NCBI GenBank assembly: GCA_964569295.1
Contig: CAZMVU010000014.1
Coordinates: 1-44,094, forward strand
DNA: 44,094 bases
Direction: 5' to 3'
From: CAZMVU01 sp964569295
Lineage (GTDB): Bacteria > Hydrogenedentota > Hydrogenedentia > Hydrogenedentales > JAGMZX01
Part shown: one piece after another, positions 8,132-16,617 of the stretch
Position numbering within the stretch: the stretch's first letter is position 1
Layout: each line of letters starts with the position of its first letter
Notes under the pieces: generated by a model
Told to the model about the DNA's origin: nothing
Seen by the model: only the letters and a program-made list of their open reading frames with translations
Databases searched by the model: none
Translations under genes and position numbers: made by a program

Positions 8132-8302
8132 AAGCTTCGCAATGGAGATGGGTGCCCTTATCAAACCTTCGCTTTGTGTCACAAGCGGAGCAAACAAAGG
8201 GACTGTCCTCGCGAGTCTTCGAGCAGGGACTGTCCCTTTCTTTGCGACCTCGGACTGAAAAAACTTGGACAGTCCCCGTTTTTCGAGGAGCACACGTACT
8301 GA
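8129..8302 (+). other. 57-codon mini-ORF created by the insertion between panB and panC
   Basis: The ATG at 8129 overlaps the panB stop (TGATG). The frame stays open across the inserted segment and ends at TGA 8300-8302, which overlaps the panC ATG in an identical TGATG. The predicted 57-residue peptide has five Cys residues. The GGGACTGTCC units read as RDCP twice, and the peptide ends in EEHTY, as PanB does. It resembles no protein family. It probably serves as a ribosome bridge between panB and panC rather than as a functional protein, but translation is untested. Confidence 0.4.
8132..8283. mobile_element. REP/MITE-like insertion between panB and panC
   Basis: About 152 bases of non-family sequence are flanked by the 21-bp direct repeat. 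Inside are AAAGGGACTGTCCT (8196-8209), GGGACTGTCCC (8226-8236) and GGACAGTCCCC followed by a T-rich stretch (8267-8283), partly in inverted orientation. The last unit matches the one at the window start (3-13). It encodes no transposase, so it would be non-autonomous. The unusually long direct repeat could be a target-site duplication or a tandem duplication that captured the element. Confidence 0.55.
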
Positions 8303-8304
8303 TG
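8284..8304 (+). repeat. Right copy of 21-bp direct repeat flanking the panB/panC insertion
   Basis: This copy supplies panC with GAGGAG (8285-8290) eleven bases before its ATG and repeats the GTACTGATG stop/start overlap of the left copy at 8111-8131. Confidence 0.8.
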
Positions 8305-9171
8305 GCAACGAAGCCCATAGAACTCCTGCACACGCCCGCTGAGATGCGCGCCTGGTCGTTGCGCCACAAGTGCGCGGGGCGCAGCATAGGCTTTGTACCG
8401 ACCATGGGCGCACTGCACGAAGGTCATCGCAGTCTCATGCGTGTTTGCCGCGAGCGGGACGATGTCGCCGTGTTGAGCGTGTTCGTGAACCCGGCCCAGT
8501 TCGCGCCGGGTGAGGACTACGACCGCTACCCGCGCACATGGGAGGCAGACAAGGCGGACGCGGAAGAGATCGGCTTTGACGCCATCTTCGTGCCGGATGC
8601 GAAAGCGATGTATCCGGAAGACTACAGCACCTACGTCACTGCCGAGGGCGTCTCGGGGGGGTTGTGCACGCGCACCCGGCCGCATTTCTTCCGCGGCGTG
8701 GCCACGGTGTGCGCGAAGCTGTTCAATGCGGTGCTGCCGGACCGGGCGTACTTCGGCCAGAAAGACGGCCAGCAGTGCGCGGTGGTGAAACGCATGGCAC
8801 GCGACCTCGACATGCAGGTGGAAATCGTGGCGTTGCCCACGGTGCGCGAGCCGGACGGACTCGCCATGAGCTCGCGGAACAAGTACCTCACCGAGGAAGA
8901 CCGCCCCCGGGCGCTCAGCCTCAGTAAGTCCTTGTTCCACGCGAAGGAACTCATGGAAGCCGGCGAGCGCAACGCGGACACGCTGAAGCAGGCGGTCCGC
9001 GAAGGCATGCGCGACGTGGACATAGATTACGTGGAACTGGTCAACGCGGATACGATACAACCCGTTGACACAATCGAGGGTACGGTCATGCTGGCGGTAG
9101 CCGCGAATGTCGGCACGGCACGGCTGATCGACAACATCCTGTTTACCGTTCCAAAGGAGAACGGGCAATAG
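8302..9171 (+). CDS. panC: Pantothenate synthetase (pantoate-beta-alanine ligase)
   Basis: The protein has 289 residues. It condenses pantoate and beta-alanine with ATP to pantothenate through a pantoyl-adenylate. The start at 8302 (MATKPIELLH) is chosen over the longer open frame from 8152, because the upstream codons come from the inserted element and GAGGAG precedes 8302. The nucleotidyltransferase signature PTMGALHEGH is present, as are VFVNPAQF, FGQKDGQQ and the KMSKS-type loop MSSRNKYL. The gene follows panB through a 173-nt insertion and precedes panD by 20 bases, so all three pantothenate genes probably form one operon. Confidence 0.95.
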   Translation: MATKPIELLHTPAEMRAWSLRHKCAGRSIGFVPTMGALHEGHRSLMRVCRERDDVAVLSVFVNPAQFAPGEDYDRYPRTWEADKADAEEIGFDAIFVPDAKAMYPEDYSTYVTAEGVSGGLCTRTRPHFFRGVATVCAKLFNAVLPDRAYFGQKDGQQCAVVKRMARDLDMQVEIVALPTVREPDGLAMSSRNKYLTEEDRPRALSLSKSLFHAKELMEAGERNADTLKQAVREGMRDVDIDYVELVNADTIQPVDTIEGTVMLAVAANVGTARLIDNILFTVPKENGQ

Positions 9172-9191
9172 CGAACGAAGGGATCAACACG

Positions 9192-9578
9192 ATGATGGTC
9201 ACCATGTTCAAAAGCAAAGTGCATCGGGCCACGATTACCCAGGCCGACCTCAACTACGAAGGCAGCCTAACCCTTGACCCCGACCTCCTGGAAGCGGCGG
9301 GGATCAACGTGTATGAGCAGGTTCAGGTACTCAACATCAACACCGGCGACCGGTTCTCGACCTACACCATCCTCGGCGAACGCGGCAGCGGCGTGGTCTG
9401 CCTCAACGGCGCCGCGGCGCGTCTCGGCCAGCCGGGGGATCTCGTCATTGTCCTTACCTACGCGCAGGTCGAAGCGGAAGAAGCCAAGGACTGGGAACCC
9501 CGGGTCGTGCTCGTCGACGCAGAGAACCGGATCAGCAAGGTTTCCGGGCGGCTTCCCCAGGAAGTGAGCGTGGGCTGA
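9192..9578 (+). CDS. panD: Aspartate 1-decarboxylase precursor
   Basis: The protein has 128 residues. It decarboxylates aspartate to the beta-alanine used by PanC. Numbering from the ATG at 9192 places the self-cleavage site Gly24-Ser25 (YEGS) where it lies in Escherichia coli PanD; Ser25 becomes the pyruvoyl cofactor. Other conserved parts are FKSKVHRATIT at the N-terminus, VLNINTGDRF, and the GERGSGVVCLNGAAARL core. A purine-rich GAAGGGA precedes the start. It closes the folK-panBCD block; the next gene is 523 bases away. Confidence 0.96.
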   Translation: MMVTMFKSKVHRATITQADLNYEGSLTLDPDLLEAAGINVYEQVQVLNINTGDRFSTYTILGERGSGVVCLNGAAARLGQPGDLVIVLTYAQVEAEEAKDWEPRVVLVDAENRISKVSGRLPQEVSVG

Positions 9579-10101
9579 CATTCCAGCCACTGCCGGCGGC
9601 AATAACACAACCTTCCAGCAGGCGGGAAACACACGCAAGCAGGGAGGGGCGGTGTGATCTGCGCCAAAAGCCGGCTTCGGAGCATGAACTTCGAGGACGG
9701 AAAAAGCAGAAGCAGCGTTACGCCCCCTCATTCGCGTGGATGCTACGGCAGGGCAGAAACGGATTGGTCCGCGGGGACGGGCGCCCGCCTCTCACATACG
9801 GTACAAAAGACGATGTGGCGCGGCAGGCGAGAGAATAGACGCGCGCGCCATCATACCCCTTGTGTTTCTTCGCCCAATCGCATCCCGCCAAGGCTCCCCG
9901 CCTCAAAGCCGCCTTGCATAGCACCCTCCCGGCTCCGATACTATGGAACAAGGCGGGTACGCCCCGCAGATTCGATAATTGCTGCACAAAAGAAACTGCC
10001 CGGTTTGACAACCAAGTTCCCAACGAAGGGCGAACCGGCTTTCTCCGCAGCGAGGAACCCGACCGGCGCAACTACATGCAACGCGTCCCTGGAGAATGAT
10101 C
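9579..10101. other. Long intergenic region without a recognised gene
   Basis: These 523 bases between panD and the transaldolase-like gene hold no reading frame with a plausible start and family. They contain a small inverted repeat TGCCG-G-CGGCA just after panD (9591-9601) and a palindrome CGGGCGCCCG (9778-9787) within a GC-rich stretch. I see no clear promoter, although TTGACA occurs at about 10017. Confidence 0.5.
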
Positions 10102-11361
10102 ATGTCTGTCACACACACCCTCGACGAAGCGGTTTGCCGTTTTCTGGAAGAAGCCCACTCGCGAATCGACGACGCCCCGGTAACTTTGAATCCCGACCCC
10201 GAGTGGCAAAAGCTGGGCGAGACCGGCACGGAACTCTGGCTGGACACCGGCGATATCGACGCTGCGCGGGAGCACCTGACGGCTGAATTCACGGCCCTCA
10301 CTACCAACAACACGCTGCTGAACAAAGAAGTGCAGAAGGGCATTTACGACGATTTTGTCGTGGAGGCGGCCCGTGCCGTGCGCGCCGCGGCGCCGGGCAT
10401 CAATGAGCAGGAACTGGCCCTCGAGATCGCGTTCATTCTGAATGCCCATCATGCCCAGCGGCTGGTGCACATTTTCGGCCGCAATGTGAGCGTGGAACTG
10501 CACACGGACCTTGCGGACAACGTGGATGGCTCGGTGGCCTATGGCGAGCGCTACCACCGCATCGACCCGGAACACTTCATCGTGAAGGTGCCGCTCACGC
10601 CCGCCGGCTTCTTCGCGGCACGCAAGCTGCAGCAGCAGAACATCCGGGTGAACTTTACGCTCGGGTTCAGCGCGCGCCAGAATTATCTCGCGGCGGTGCT
10701 GGCTCAGCCGAACTATGTGAACGTGTTCATGGGGCGGTTGGGCGCATTTGTCGCGGACAACGGCTTGGGAGAGGCGGAGAACGTGGGGGAGAAGGCGACC
10801 CTCGCCACGCAACGGGTCGTGTCGGCCCTGCGCGAGACCGGGCGCACGGAGTCCCTGCTTATCGGCGCGAGCATGCGCCGGGGCAACCAGGTACCGGCAC
10901 TGGCCGGAGTGGATGTGTACACCATGCCGCCGAAGGTGGCCGCGGAATACCGGCAGGCGCCGCTTGCCGCCGTGCCGCCGCAGGTGCAGATCGACCCGCA
11001 GGTGACCCTCGCAGAAGGCGTCAATCTCGATGACTTCGCGGGCGGCTCGCTGTGGGACGTGCGCGTGGATTTCGTGGCGGCCATCGATCAGTTGCTCAAG
11101 AAGGAGGTCGATGGGTTGGGGCCGGAGGACTTGCAAGATCATTTCACCACGTTTGATGTGTCTGATCTGCTTCCGCGCTGGAGTGAGGACGATAAGCGCA
11201 TCTCGCGGGAGGAAGGAAAGATTCCAAAACTGGACACCTGGAAGAACCGCCTTGCGAAGGGGGAAATCGGTCTGGACGCCCTCATGAACCTGGCAGCGCT
11301 GCAATCGTTCACTGCCGACCAGATGGCGCTGGATGCGCGCGTACGCGGCCTTGTGGGATAG
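10102..11361 (+). CDS. Transaldolase-family protein with N- and C-terminal extensions
   Basis: The protein has 419 residues, longer than the roughly 220-residue TalC/FSA type. The ATG at 10102 has GGAG seven bases upstream; the ATG at 10096 is too close to that site. Typical transaldolase features are LWLDTGDIDAAREH followed by LTTNNTLLNKEV, and FIVKVPLTPAG, where Lys162 is the likely Schiff-base lysine. IGASMRRGNQV and GVDVYTMPPKV match the late strands of the barrel. The last 120 residues are an added helical region containing DLLPRWSEDDKRIS. A role in carbon transfer between sugar phosphates is likely, but the exact substrate is unknown and a structural paralogue with another aldol reaction is possible. 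It is separate from the pan operon and followed by a CgeB-like gene. Confidence 0.8.
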   Translation: MSVTHTLDEAVCRFLEEAHSRIDDAPVTLNPDPEWQKLGETGTELWLDTGDIDAAREHLTAEFTALTTNNTLLNKEVQKGIYDDFVVEAARAVRAAAPGINEQELALEIAFILNAHHAQRLVHIFGRNVSVELHTDLADNVDGSVAYGERYHRIDPEHFIVKVPLTPAGFFAARKLQQQNIRVNFTLGFSARQNYLAAVLAQPNYVNVFMGRLGAFVADNGLGEAENVGEKATLATQRVVSALRETGRTESLLIGASMRRGNQVPALAGVDVYTMPPKVAAEYRQAPLAAVPPQVQIDPQVTLAEGVNLDDFAGGSLWDVRVDFVAAIDQLLKKEVDGLGPEDLQDHFTTFDVSDLLPRWSEDDKRISREEGKIPKLDTWKNRLAKGEIGLDALMNLAALQSFTADQMALDARVRGLVG

Positions 11362-11488
11362 ACACGAGCAGCCACGCGGTAACCGCTGTTGATGCACTTC
11401 AGATATTTCGATAGTCACACCTATGTAATTTTTGCCTTGATTCCGGCGCGCTCGACGGCGAGGCGTCGTTCCGGCTACCATACGGCCC

Positions 11489-12697
11489 ATGAGTGAAGAA
11501 CGCCGCTTGGAGATCACGCCGGGGATGCGCGCTATCCTCGACTATCCCCGTTTTCGGGGGAATACCCGCCTGCTCGTGCTCGATACAGGCTATTTTTTTG
11601 ATCAGAGCTGGGTACGGGCGGCGAAGTCTCTGGGCTGGGCGGTGACGTCCGTGGCCTCCGCCATGGTAGGCGGGCTTACGCGCGAACAAATCAGCATGCT
11701 TTTCACAACCATTGGCGAATTCAAGCCGGATTTCATTCTCACGTCGAACTACGCGGGCATGGATACGCAGGGCGTTTTTGCACGGTTTTTCGAGGATGCA
11801 CGGATCCCTTACGTAAGCTGGTTCACGGATACGCCGCGGATGATCCTGTTCGGCCGCGAGATGCACCTGTCGCCCTATTCCGTGGCCGCCACGTGGGAGC
11901 GCGCGTACACCCGGCACTTCGAGGCCATCGGCTTTCCGCATGTCTTTTTCATGCCGCACGCCACGGACCCCGCGCTCTTCAACGGCATGCCTGCGGATTC
12001 CTGGGAACGCGAGGTTGCTTTCGTCGGCACGTCGATGGTCGAACAGACAAGCCAGGCCCTGGAGAAACACGAACACCTGCCGTGCGTGGTGGAGGCGGTG
12101 AAGCAGGCCTTCGCTGAGGGCCGTGTGACACGGGAAACCTATGTGCGGGGGATGGCGGCGATTCTCGGTGACGATCTGCTCGCCCCGTTGAACACCTCCG
12201 AACGGCGCAACGTGGAGCTGCTCATCAACTACGAGGCGACCCGGCGTCAACGTGAAGCGCTCGCAAGCAGCCTGGCGCCGCTGGGGATCGAGGTGCGCGG
12301 CGATGCTTACTGGAAGGCCATCGTGGAAAACGCCGGCCCGGGGCTCGACTACTTCAACGAGCTCGCGCCATTTTTCTGCGGCACCCAGGTCAACGTAAAC
12401 AGCACAAGCCTGCAGATGCGTTGGGCGGTGAACCAGCGCGTGTTTGACTGTCCGGCGGCGGGGGGATTTCTCATTACGGACGATCAGGCCGACATGGGGG
12501 AGTTTTTCGAACCCGATGTGGAAGCCGTGACCTATCGTTCCCTCGACGAATTGCGTGATAAGGTGGTCTACTACCTCGCGCACCCTGAGGCGCGCCGGGC
12601 TGTTGTGCATGCCGCGCGCGAACGCATCCTTGCGGAACACACCCACGCGCACCGCCTCGAGGCGCTCGACGCCTTTGTGAGGGCGCACTATGCGTGA
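11489..12697 (+). CDS. CgeB-like glycosyltransferase (DUF3880/Glyco_trans_1_2 type)
   Basis: The protein has 402 residues. The N-terminal half carries the DUF3880-like pattern KPDFILTSNYAGMD, then VSWFTDTPRMIL and FFMPHATDPALF. The C-terminal half carries the sugar-nucleotide-binding Rossmann fold with FVGTSM, VNSTSLQMRWAVNQRVFDC, PAAGGFLITDDQAD and a final helical tail. This is the architecture of CgeB and related cytosolic glycosyltransferases that modify surface proteins or polysaccharides. Its stop overlaps the start of the next membrane-protein gene by eight bases. A clear paralogue lies on the other strand at 15307-16530. Donor and acceptor are unknown. Confidence 0.8.
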   Translation: MSEERRLEITPGMRAILDYPRFRGNTRLLVLDTGYFFDQSWVRAAKSLGWAVTSVASAMVGGLTREQISMLFTTIGEFKPDFILTSNYAGMDTQGVFARFFEDARIPYVSWFTDTPRMILFGREMHLSPYSVAATWERAYTRHFEAIGFPHVFFMPHATDPALFNGMPADSWEREVAFVGTSMVEQTSQALEKHEHLPCVVEAVKQAFAEGRVTRETYVRGMAAILGDDLLAPLNTSERRNVELLINYEATRRQREALASSLAPLGIEVRGDAYWKAIVENAGPGLDYFNELAPFFCGTQVNVNSTSLQMRWAVNQRVFDCPAAGGFLITDDQADMGEFFEPDVEAVTYRSLDELRDKVVYYLAHPEARRAVVHAARERILAEHTHAHRLEALDAFVRAHYA

Positions 12698-14012
12698 GCG
12701 GAAACCGCCGCCCGGGCGCGCGGGCGCTGTACTGCTGGTACTCTTTGCACTCGCACCATTCGCACTTTGGGTGGGGTGGCTCATGCGGTTTCACGTGCCG
12801 GCGCCGTTGGGAGACACGTGGGAACTCGTGCCGTTGCTGCAGAAGGTGCACGAAGGTGCCTTCGGTTTCGCTGATCTCTGGACCGCGCGCGATGGGCACC
12901 GGCCCGTTTTTCCCACGCTGATCCTGCTTGCCCTGGCAAAGGTTACACGGTGGCAGGGGGGCTATGAAACCGGGCTGAATGCCGCGCTGGCCGCAGTCTT
13001 CTTCTTTACATTGATACTGCATTGGCGGGCAGCCGCACGACGCTACGCAGTGCCATGGCTATGGCTTGTGCCGTTGTTCGCCGCGCTCATCTTTTCCTTG
13101 AGCCAATGGCAGAACTGGTTCGTGGGCTGGCAGGTGCAGGTGTTCCTGTGCGCCTTTGCCACATGGTGCACTTTCTGTCTGCTCACCCTGCCACGAAGCG
13201 GTGTGCCGGATTTCCTGCTCGCCCTCGCGCTGGCCATCGTCGCAACGTTTTCGTGCGGCAGCGGGATGATGGTGTGGGCGGTTGGCGCGTGTCTTTGCTG
13301 GCTGGGGAAAGAACATGCGCGGTCTCTGTACACCGGCGTTTGGGCTGCCGCCGGCATCGCCGTGTTTGCCGTCCACTTCATCGGTCTGACGCCGGAAAGT
13401 CAGAGTGCCCCGGGCAGTTTGCTTCATCTGGTCGTGGACACGCTGATATATATGGGGGCCCCCATCGCCTACGGACTCGCCGGAGAACGGGAAATGCTCG
13501 ACGGTCTGCCCGCCATGGTTGCTGGCGGTATCGGGTTGATTACGTGGGGTGCCGCCAATTATGCCCTGGTGCGGCGCCGCCATGAGCAACCCGCCTGGTG
13601 GTTGCCCTACCTCGGACTGGGCCTTTTCGCCGTGTGCAGCGCGCTGTTGGCGGCGTTTGCCCCGGCCGATGCCCCCACCGGCATGCCGCAGGGCCTCAGC
13701 TCGCGCGATATCACCCTGGCGAATCTCTTCTGGGTTGCACTGTTTGCCCAGGCTTGGCTGGCGTGGGGGAGAGGGCGCAACGCCCGCACACGCTGGGCCG
13801 TCGTTTTGGTATTCCTCGTTGTCCTGGGAGCGGCCACCATGCGCGGCGCCTGCTTGTGGCAACTGCGCTACCCGGTCTACCGCGATGCCGGCATTGCGAT
13901 CATGCGCGGTGAGGAAGCGGGCGCCGAACTCCCGCTCCTCTACCCAGATCGCGGCACGCTGCGGGATCGTGCCGCCTGGTTGCGCCGGCAGAGGATGGGC
14001 ATATACCGTTGA
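12690..14012 (+). CDS. Polytopic inner-membrane protein of unknown function
   Basis: The protein has 440 residues and roughly ten to eleven hydrophobic segments spaced along its length, beginning with LLVLFALAPFALWVGWL near residue 15. A conserved-looking loop after the first segment, GDTWELVPLLQKVHEGAF followed by LWTARDGHRPVFPTL, resembles the periplasmic loop of GT-C-like membrane proteins that often sit in polysaccharide loci. The ATG lies inside the preceding glycosyltransferase gene, so the two are translationally coupled. It could be a lipid-linked sugar transferase or a transporter; neither can be shown. Confidence 0.7.
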   Translation: MRERKPPPGRAGAVLLVLFALAPFALWVGWLMRFHVPAPLGDTWELVPLLQKVHEGAFGFADLWTARDGHRPVFPTLILLALAKVTRWQGGYETGLNAALAAVFFFTLILHWRAAARRYAVPWLWLVPLFAALIFSLSQWQNWFVGWQVQVFLCAFATWCTFCLLTLPRSGVPDFLLALALAIVATFSCGSGMMVWAVGACLCWLGKEHARSLYTGVWAAAGIAVFAVHFIGLTPESQSAPGSLLHLVVDTLIYMGAPIAYGLAGEREMLDGLPAMVAGGIGLITWGAANYALVRRRHEQPAWWLPYLGLGLFAVCSALLAAFAPADAPTGMPQGLSSRDITLANLFWVALFAQAWLAWGRGRNARTRWAVVLVFLVVLGAATMRGACLWQLRYPVYRDAGIAIMRGEEAGAELPLLYPDRGTLRDRAAWLRRQRMGIYR

Positions 14013-14052
14013 TTTTATTGCGCCCCAACCTGGAAACCGAACCACATGCGCA

Positions 14053-14061
14053 TGTTACACT
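14053..14061 (+). promoter_or_regulatory. Extended -10 element upstream of the amidohydrolase gene
   Basis: TGTTACACT, a TGn plus TACACT extended -10 box, lies 46 bases before the ATG at 14107. The same nine bases occur in the tex promoter (18829-18837). The -35 region is weak. Confidence 0.4.
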
Positions 14062-14106
14062 AGAGCAACTTTTTGGAATGACGAACCTGGGAGTTTCGAG
14101 CACATC

Positions 14107-15300
14107 ATGTACGCTACGCCACACGACCGTTGGCAATACACCACCAGCCTATTGACCGTTCTGCTCACGGCGGGCCTCCTGCTCGCAGCGTTGGCGGTGC
14201 CCGCCGAAGAATTGCCGCTCTATCCAGACGTTCCGGGAAACGAGACGCCTCTCGAAGCGCTCGAGCGCATCCAGGAGGCGCAGCTCATTGTCAATGCCCA
14301 TGAGCATGCGGAAAATATCGATGATGTCGAGCGCTTGCAGCCCGCCAATGAGGCGCACGGCATCGGCATGACGGTGCTGCTCGGCAGTTCGCATTTCACC
14401 ATCACGCTCAATCCGCGGGTTGGCTTCACGCGGTACGACGAGTACAACGACAACATGCTGGAAATTGCGCAGGAATACCCGGATCACTTCCAGGCATGGC
14501 CGACCATCAGCCCGACCGACCCGATGATGGTCACAAAACTCGATGCCTACATGCAGCAGGGAGCATCCGGTCTCAAGCTTTACACCGGCCATGGCTACGT
14601 CAGTCCGGTAGACAACACCTATCTTTTCCATCCCATCGCGATGGACGACGCGCGCATGTTCCCGCTCTATGAATACCTCGAAAAGAACAACGTCCCCACC
14701 ATATGGCATGTCAACCCGTACAAGATCGGGTTCGCCCAGGAATTTATCGAGGTGCTGAGGCTCTTCCCCGACATGCGGGTTATCTGCCCGCATTTCATGT
14801 TGTCTTCCATTAAAGACTCGCGTCTGCGCGAGTACCTCGATACCTTTCCAAACCTGTACTCCGATGTCAGCTTCGGGCACGATGACTTCCTGATCGCAGG
14901 TCTCAAGCGCATATCGGGGTCACCGGACAAATTTCGCGACATCTTCAACACCTACCCCGATCGTTTCATGTTCGGCACGGATCTTGTCGTCACCAATCAC
15001 CCCGTGAAAACGACCGAGTGGTTGGGAGAGCGCATGCAGGCCTACCTGGACATGCTTACAAAGGAAACCTACACGGTGTCGTTCATCAAGGGGGACGATG
15101 GCGAACCGGCAGTCTTGAACGGCCTCGAGATCACGAGTCCGCTGCTCGACAATATCCTGTATCACAACTTTAACCGGTTCATGGCCTCGGACCCGGAAGG
15201 CACGGAAATCACCCGTGAAATCAACTGGTCCAGGATCGACCGGCCCAAGATGGATCGTGATCCCGGTCAGGCCTATCCGCCGGACACAGAAGGCAACTGA
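14107..15300 (+). CDS. Secreted amidohydrolase (Amidohydro_2-type metallohydrolase)
   Basis: The protein has 397 residues from the ATG at 14107; the open frame runs back into the preceding gene, but the new start has GGGAG about 12 bases upstream and opens a signal peptide (LLTVLLTAGLLLAALAVPA). The TIM-barrel metal ligands are visible: H65 and H67 in NAHEH, a Lys in GLKLYTGHG, the His in TIWHVNP, the His in ICPHFML and the Asp in FGTDLVV. This matches amidohydrolases of the Amidohydro_2 class that hydrolyse or decarboxylate small cyclic or carboxylated substrates. The export signal suggests a periplasmic or extracytoplasmic substrate. It ends six bases before the convergent CgeB-like gene. 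Confidence 0.8.
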   Translation: MYATPHDRWQYTTSLLTVLLTAGLLLAALAVPAEELPLYPDVPGNETPLEALERIQEAQLIVNAHEHAENIDDVERLQPANEAHGIGMTVLLGSSHFTITLNPRVGFTRYDEYNDNMLEIAQEYPDHFQAWPTISPTDPMMVTKLDAYMQQGASGLKLYTGHGYVSPVDNTYLFHPIAMDDARMFPLYEYLEKNNVPTIWHVNPYKIGFAQEFIEVLRLFPDMRVICPHFMLSSIKDSRLREYLDTFPNLYSDVSFGHDDFLIAGLKRISGSPDKFRDIFNTYPDRFMFGTDLVVTNHPVKTTEWLGERMQAYLDMLTKETYTVSFIKGDDGEPAVLNGLEITSPLLDNILYHNFNRFMASDPEGTEITREINWSRIDRPKMDRDPGQAYPPDTEGN

Positions 15301-15306
15301 CGCCGA

Positions 15307-16530
15307 TCAGCCATAGCGTGCGCGCAGAAGGCCGGCGATTTGTTGCAGCCGGTGTGCGTAGGTATGCTCGCCCAATACACGGGCTCGCGCACGCGCCGCC
15401 ATTTCCCGCCGGAGGCCGGGTTCCGCAAGATAGTGCGCCAGCTTTTCCCGGCAATCCGCAAGGTCGTGGAAAGTGGCCACCTCGCGTTCCATGTCGAAGA
15501 GCGCCGCCAGGTCCGCCTGGTTGTCCGTCAGCAGAAAGCCCCCGGCCGCGGGACAATCGAACACCCGCTGGTTGACCGTGTGCGGCATCTGAATGCTGGT
15601 CGTGTTCAGGTTCACGGCGCAATCCCGGTAGAAGTCCGGCAGTTCGTGTGTGTAATTCACCGGCGGTCCAGTGTGGGGCGTGACTTCACGCCAGCCCGCG
15701 TCGCCGCGTGCCAGGACGTTCACATCGGCAAGTCCCGCCAGCAATGCATGGCGCCGCCGCCGTGTGCCCTCGACAAAGCAGTAAATCTCCGCATGCCGCC
15801 GTTCGTGGGCGTCGAACCCGGCGGTGGCATCGGCGCCGAGCATCGCCGCGAGGCCTTCGCCAAAGCGCCGGCGATCCACGCGCCCCGCCGCGAAGGCGTC
15901 GCGCACGGACTGCGCGACGGCGGGACGCGCCGCGATCCATGCCCATTCCCGTGCGGCTGGTTCCCGCATCGAGTTGCCCACAAAAGCGGGGGGAAGGTGG
16001 TCCGCGTTCGCCGCAGAAGGCGGTGCGTTAAAGAGCGCCGGGTCCGCCGCCAGAGGCAGGGTATGCACCGCCATAAAGCCGCAGGCGTGCAAGTAATCCG
16101 TGTACGCGGCATCCCAGGTAAACGCCACCGCATAGGGGTGCGTGTAGCATGTACGGCCCATCATGATTGTGCGCGGATCATCCACGAACCAGGTGACGCA
16201 CGGGAGCGCCAAATCCTCGAAGAACCGCGCAAATACGCCGTCCTCGTCCATACCCGACAGGTTCACACTGAGCACAAAATCCGGGCGAAACTCGGCAAGC
16301 GTGTAGAAGAGCCGCGAAATATCCGCGCGCGGCAGCGCACCTTCCATGCAAATGGGCGCTTCAGCCACTTGCCAGCCCAGGCTATTCGCGGCACGTACAC
16401 ACGCCTCGTCCAGCCAGTACCGCCCTTGGAGGACGAGCATGCGCGGCACAGCCCCGGCGAATTTCCGGTAGCCCATGATGGCCTTGAGACGGTCGGATAC
16501 CTTGAGGCGCAACGGTTCCATGCCCGGCAT
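15307..16530 (-). CDS. Second CgeB-like glycosyltransferase, paralogue of the one at 11489-12697
   Basis: The protein has 407 residues from the ATG at 16530 (MPGMEPLRL), where GGTGG is near; ATGs at 16551 and 16521 are alternatives. It shares the order of motifs with the upstream paralogue: RPDFVLSVNLSGMD, CVTWFVDDPRTIMM, HTLPLAADPALF, FVGNSM, and VNQRVFDCPAAGG followed by FLLTDNQAD. The two proteins are clearly homologous but not near-identical, pointing to an old duplication. The gene converges with the amidohydrolase gene and diverges from the glycosidase-like gene. It probably transfers a sugar to a surface acceptor. Confidence 0.8.
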   Translation of the reverse strand: MPGMEPLRLKVSDRLKAIMGYRKFAGAVPRMLVLQGRYWLDEACVRAANSLGWQVAEAPICMEGALPRADISRLFYTLAEFRPDFVLSVNLSGMDEDGVFARFFEDLALPCVTWFVDDPRTIMMGRTCYTHPYAVAFTWDAAYTDYLHACGFMAVHTLPLAADPALFNAPPSAANADHLPPAFVGNSMREPAAREWAWIAARPAVAQSVRDAFAAGRVDRRRFGEGLAAMLGADATAGFDAHERRHAEIYCFVEGTRRRRHALLAGLADVNVLARGDAGWREVTPHTGPPVNYTHELPDFYRDCAVNLNTTSIQMPHTVNQRVFDCPAAGGFLLTDNQADLAALFDMEREVATFHDLADCREKLAHYLAEPGLRREMAARARARVLGEHTYAHRLQQIAGLLRARYG

Positions 16531-16617
16531 GATACCACCGCCGCACCCCATTGATGCAGCACGACAAACGGTGGTATCGTTTCGCGCAGTAAACCCAGCC
16601 GCCGGAGGCCACCACTT

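Noticed and set aside
8152..8301. N-terminal extension of PanC
   Set aside because: These codons come from the inserted element; PanC homology begins at 8302 with a ribosome-binding site.
10072..11517. 481-codon minus-strand frame opposite the transaldolase-like gene
   Set aside because: No family features; the plus strand has a Schiff-base lysine motif and ribosome-binding site.
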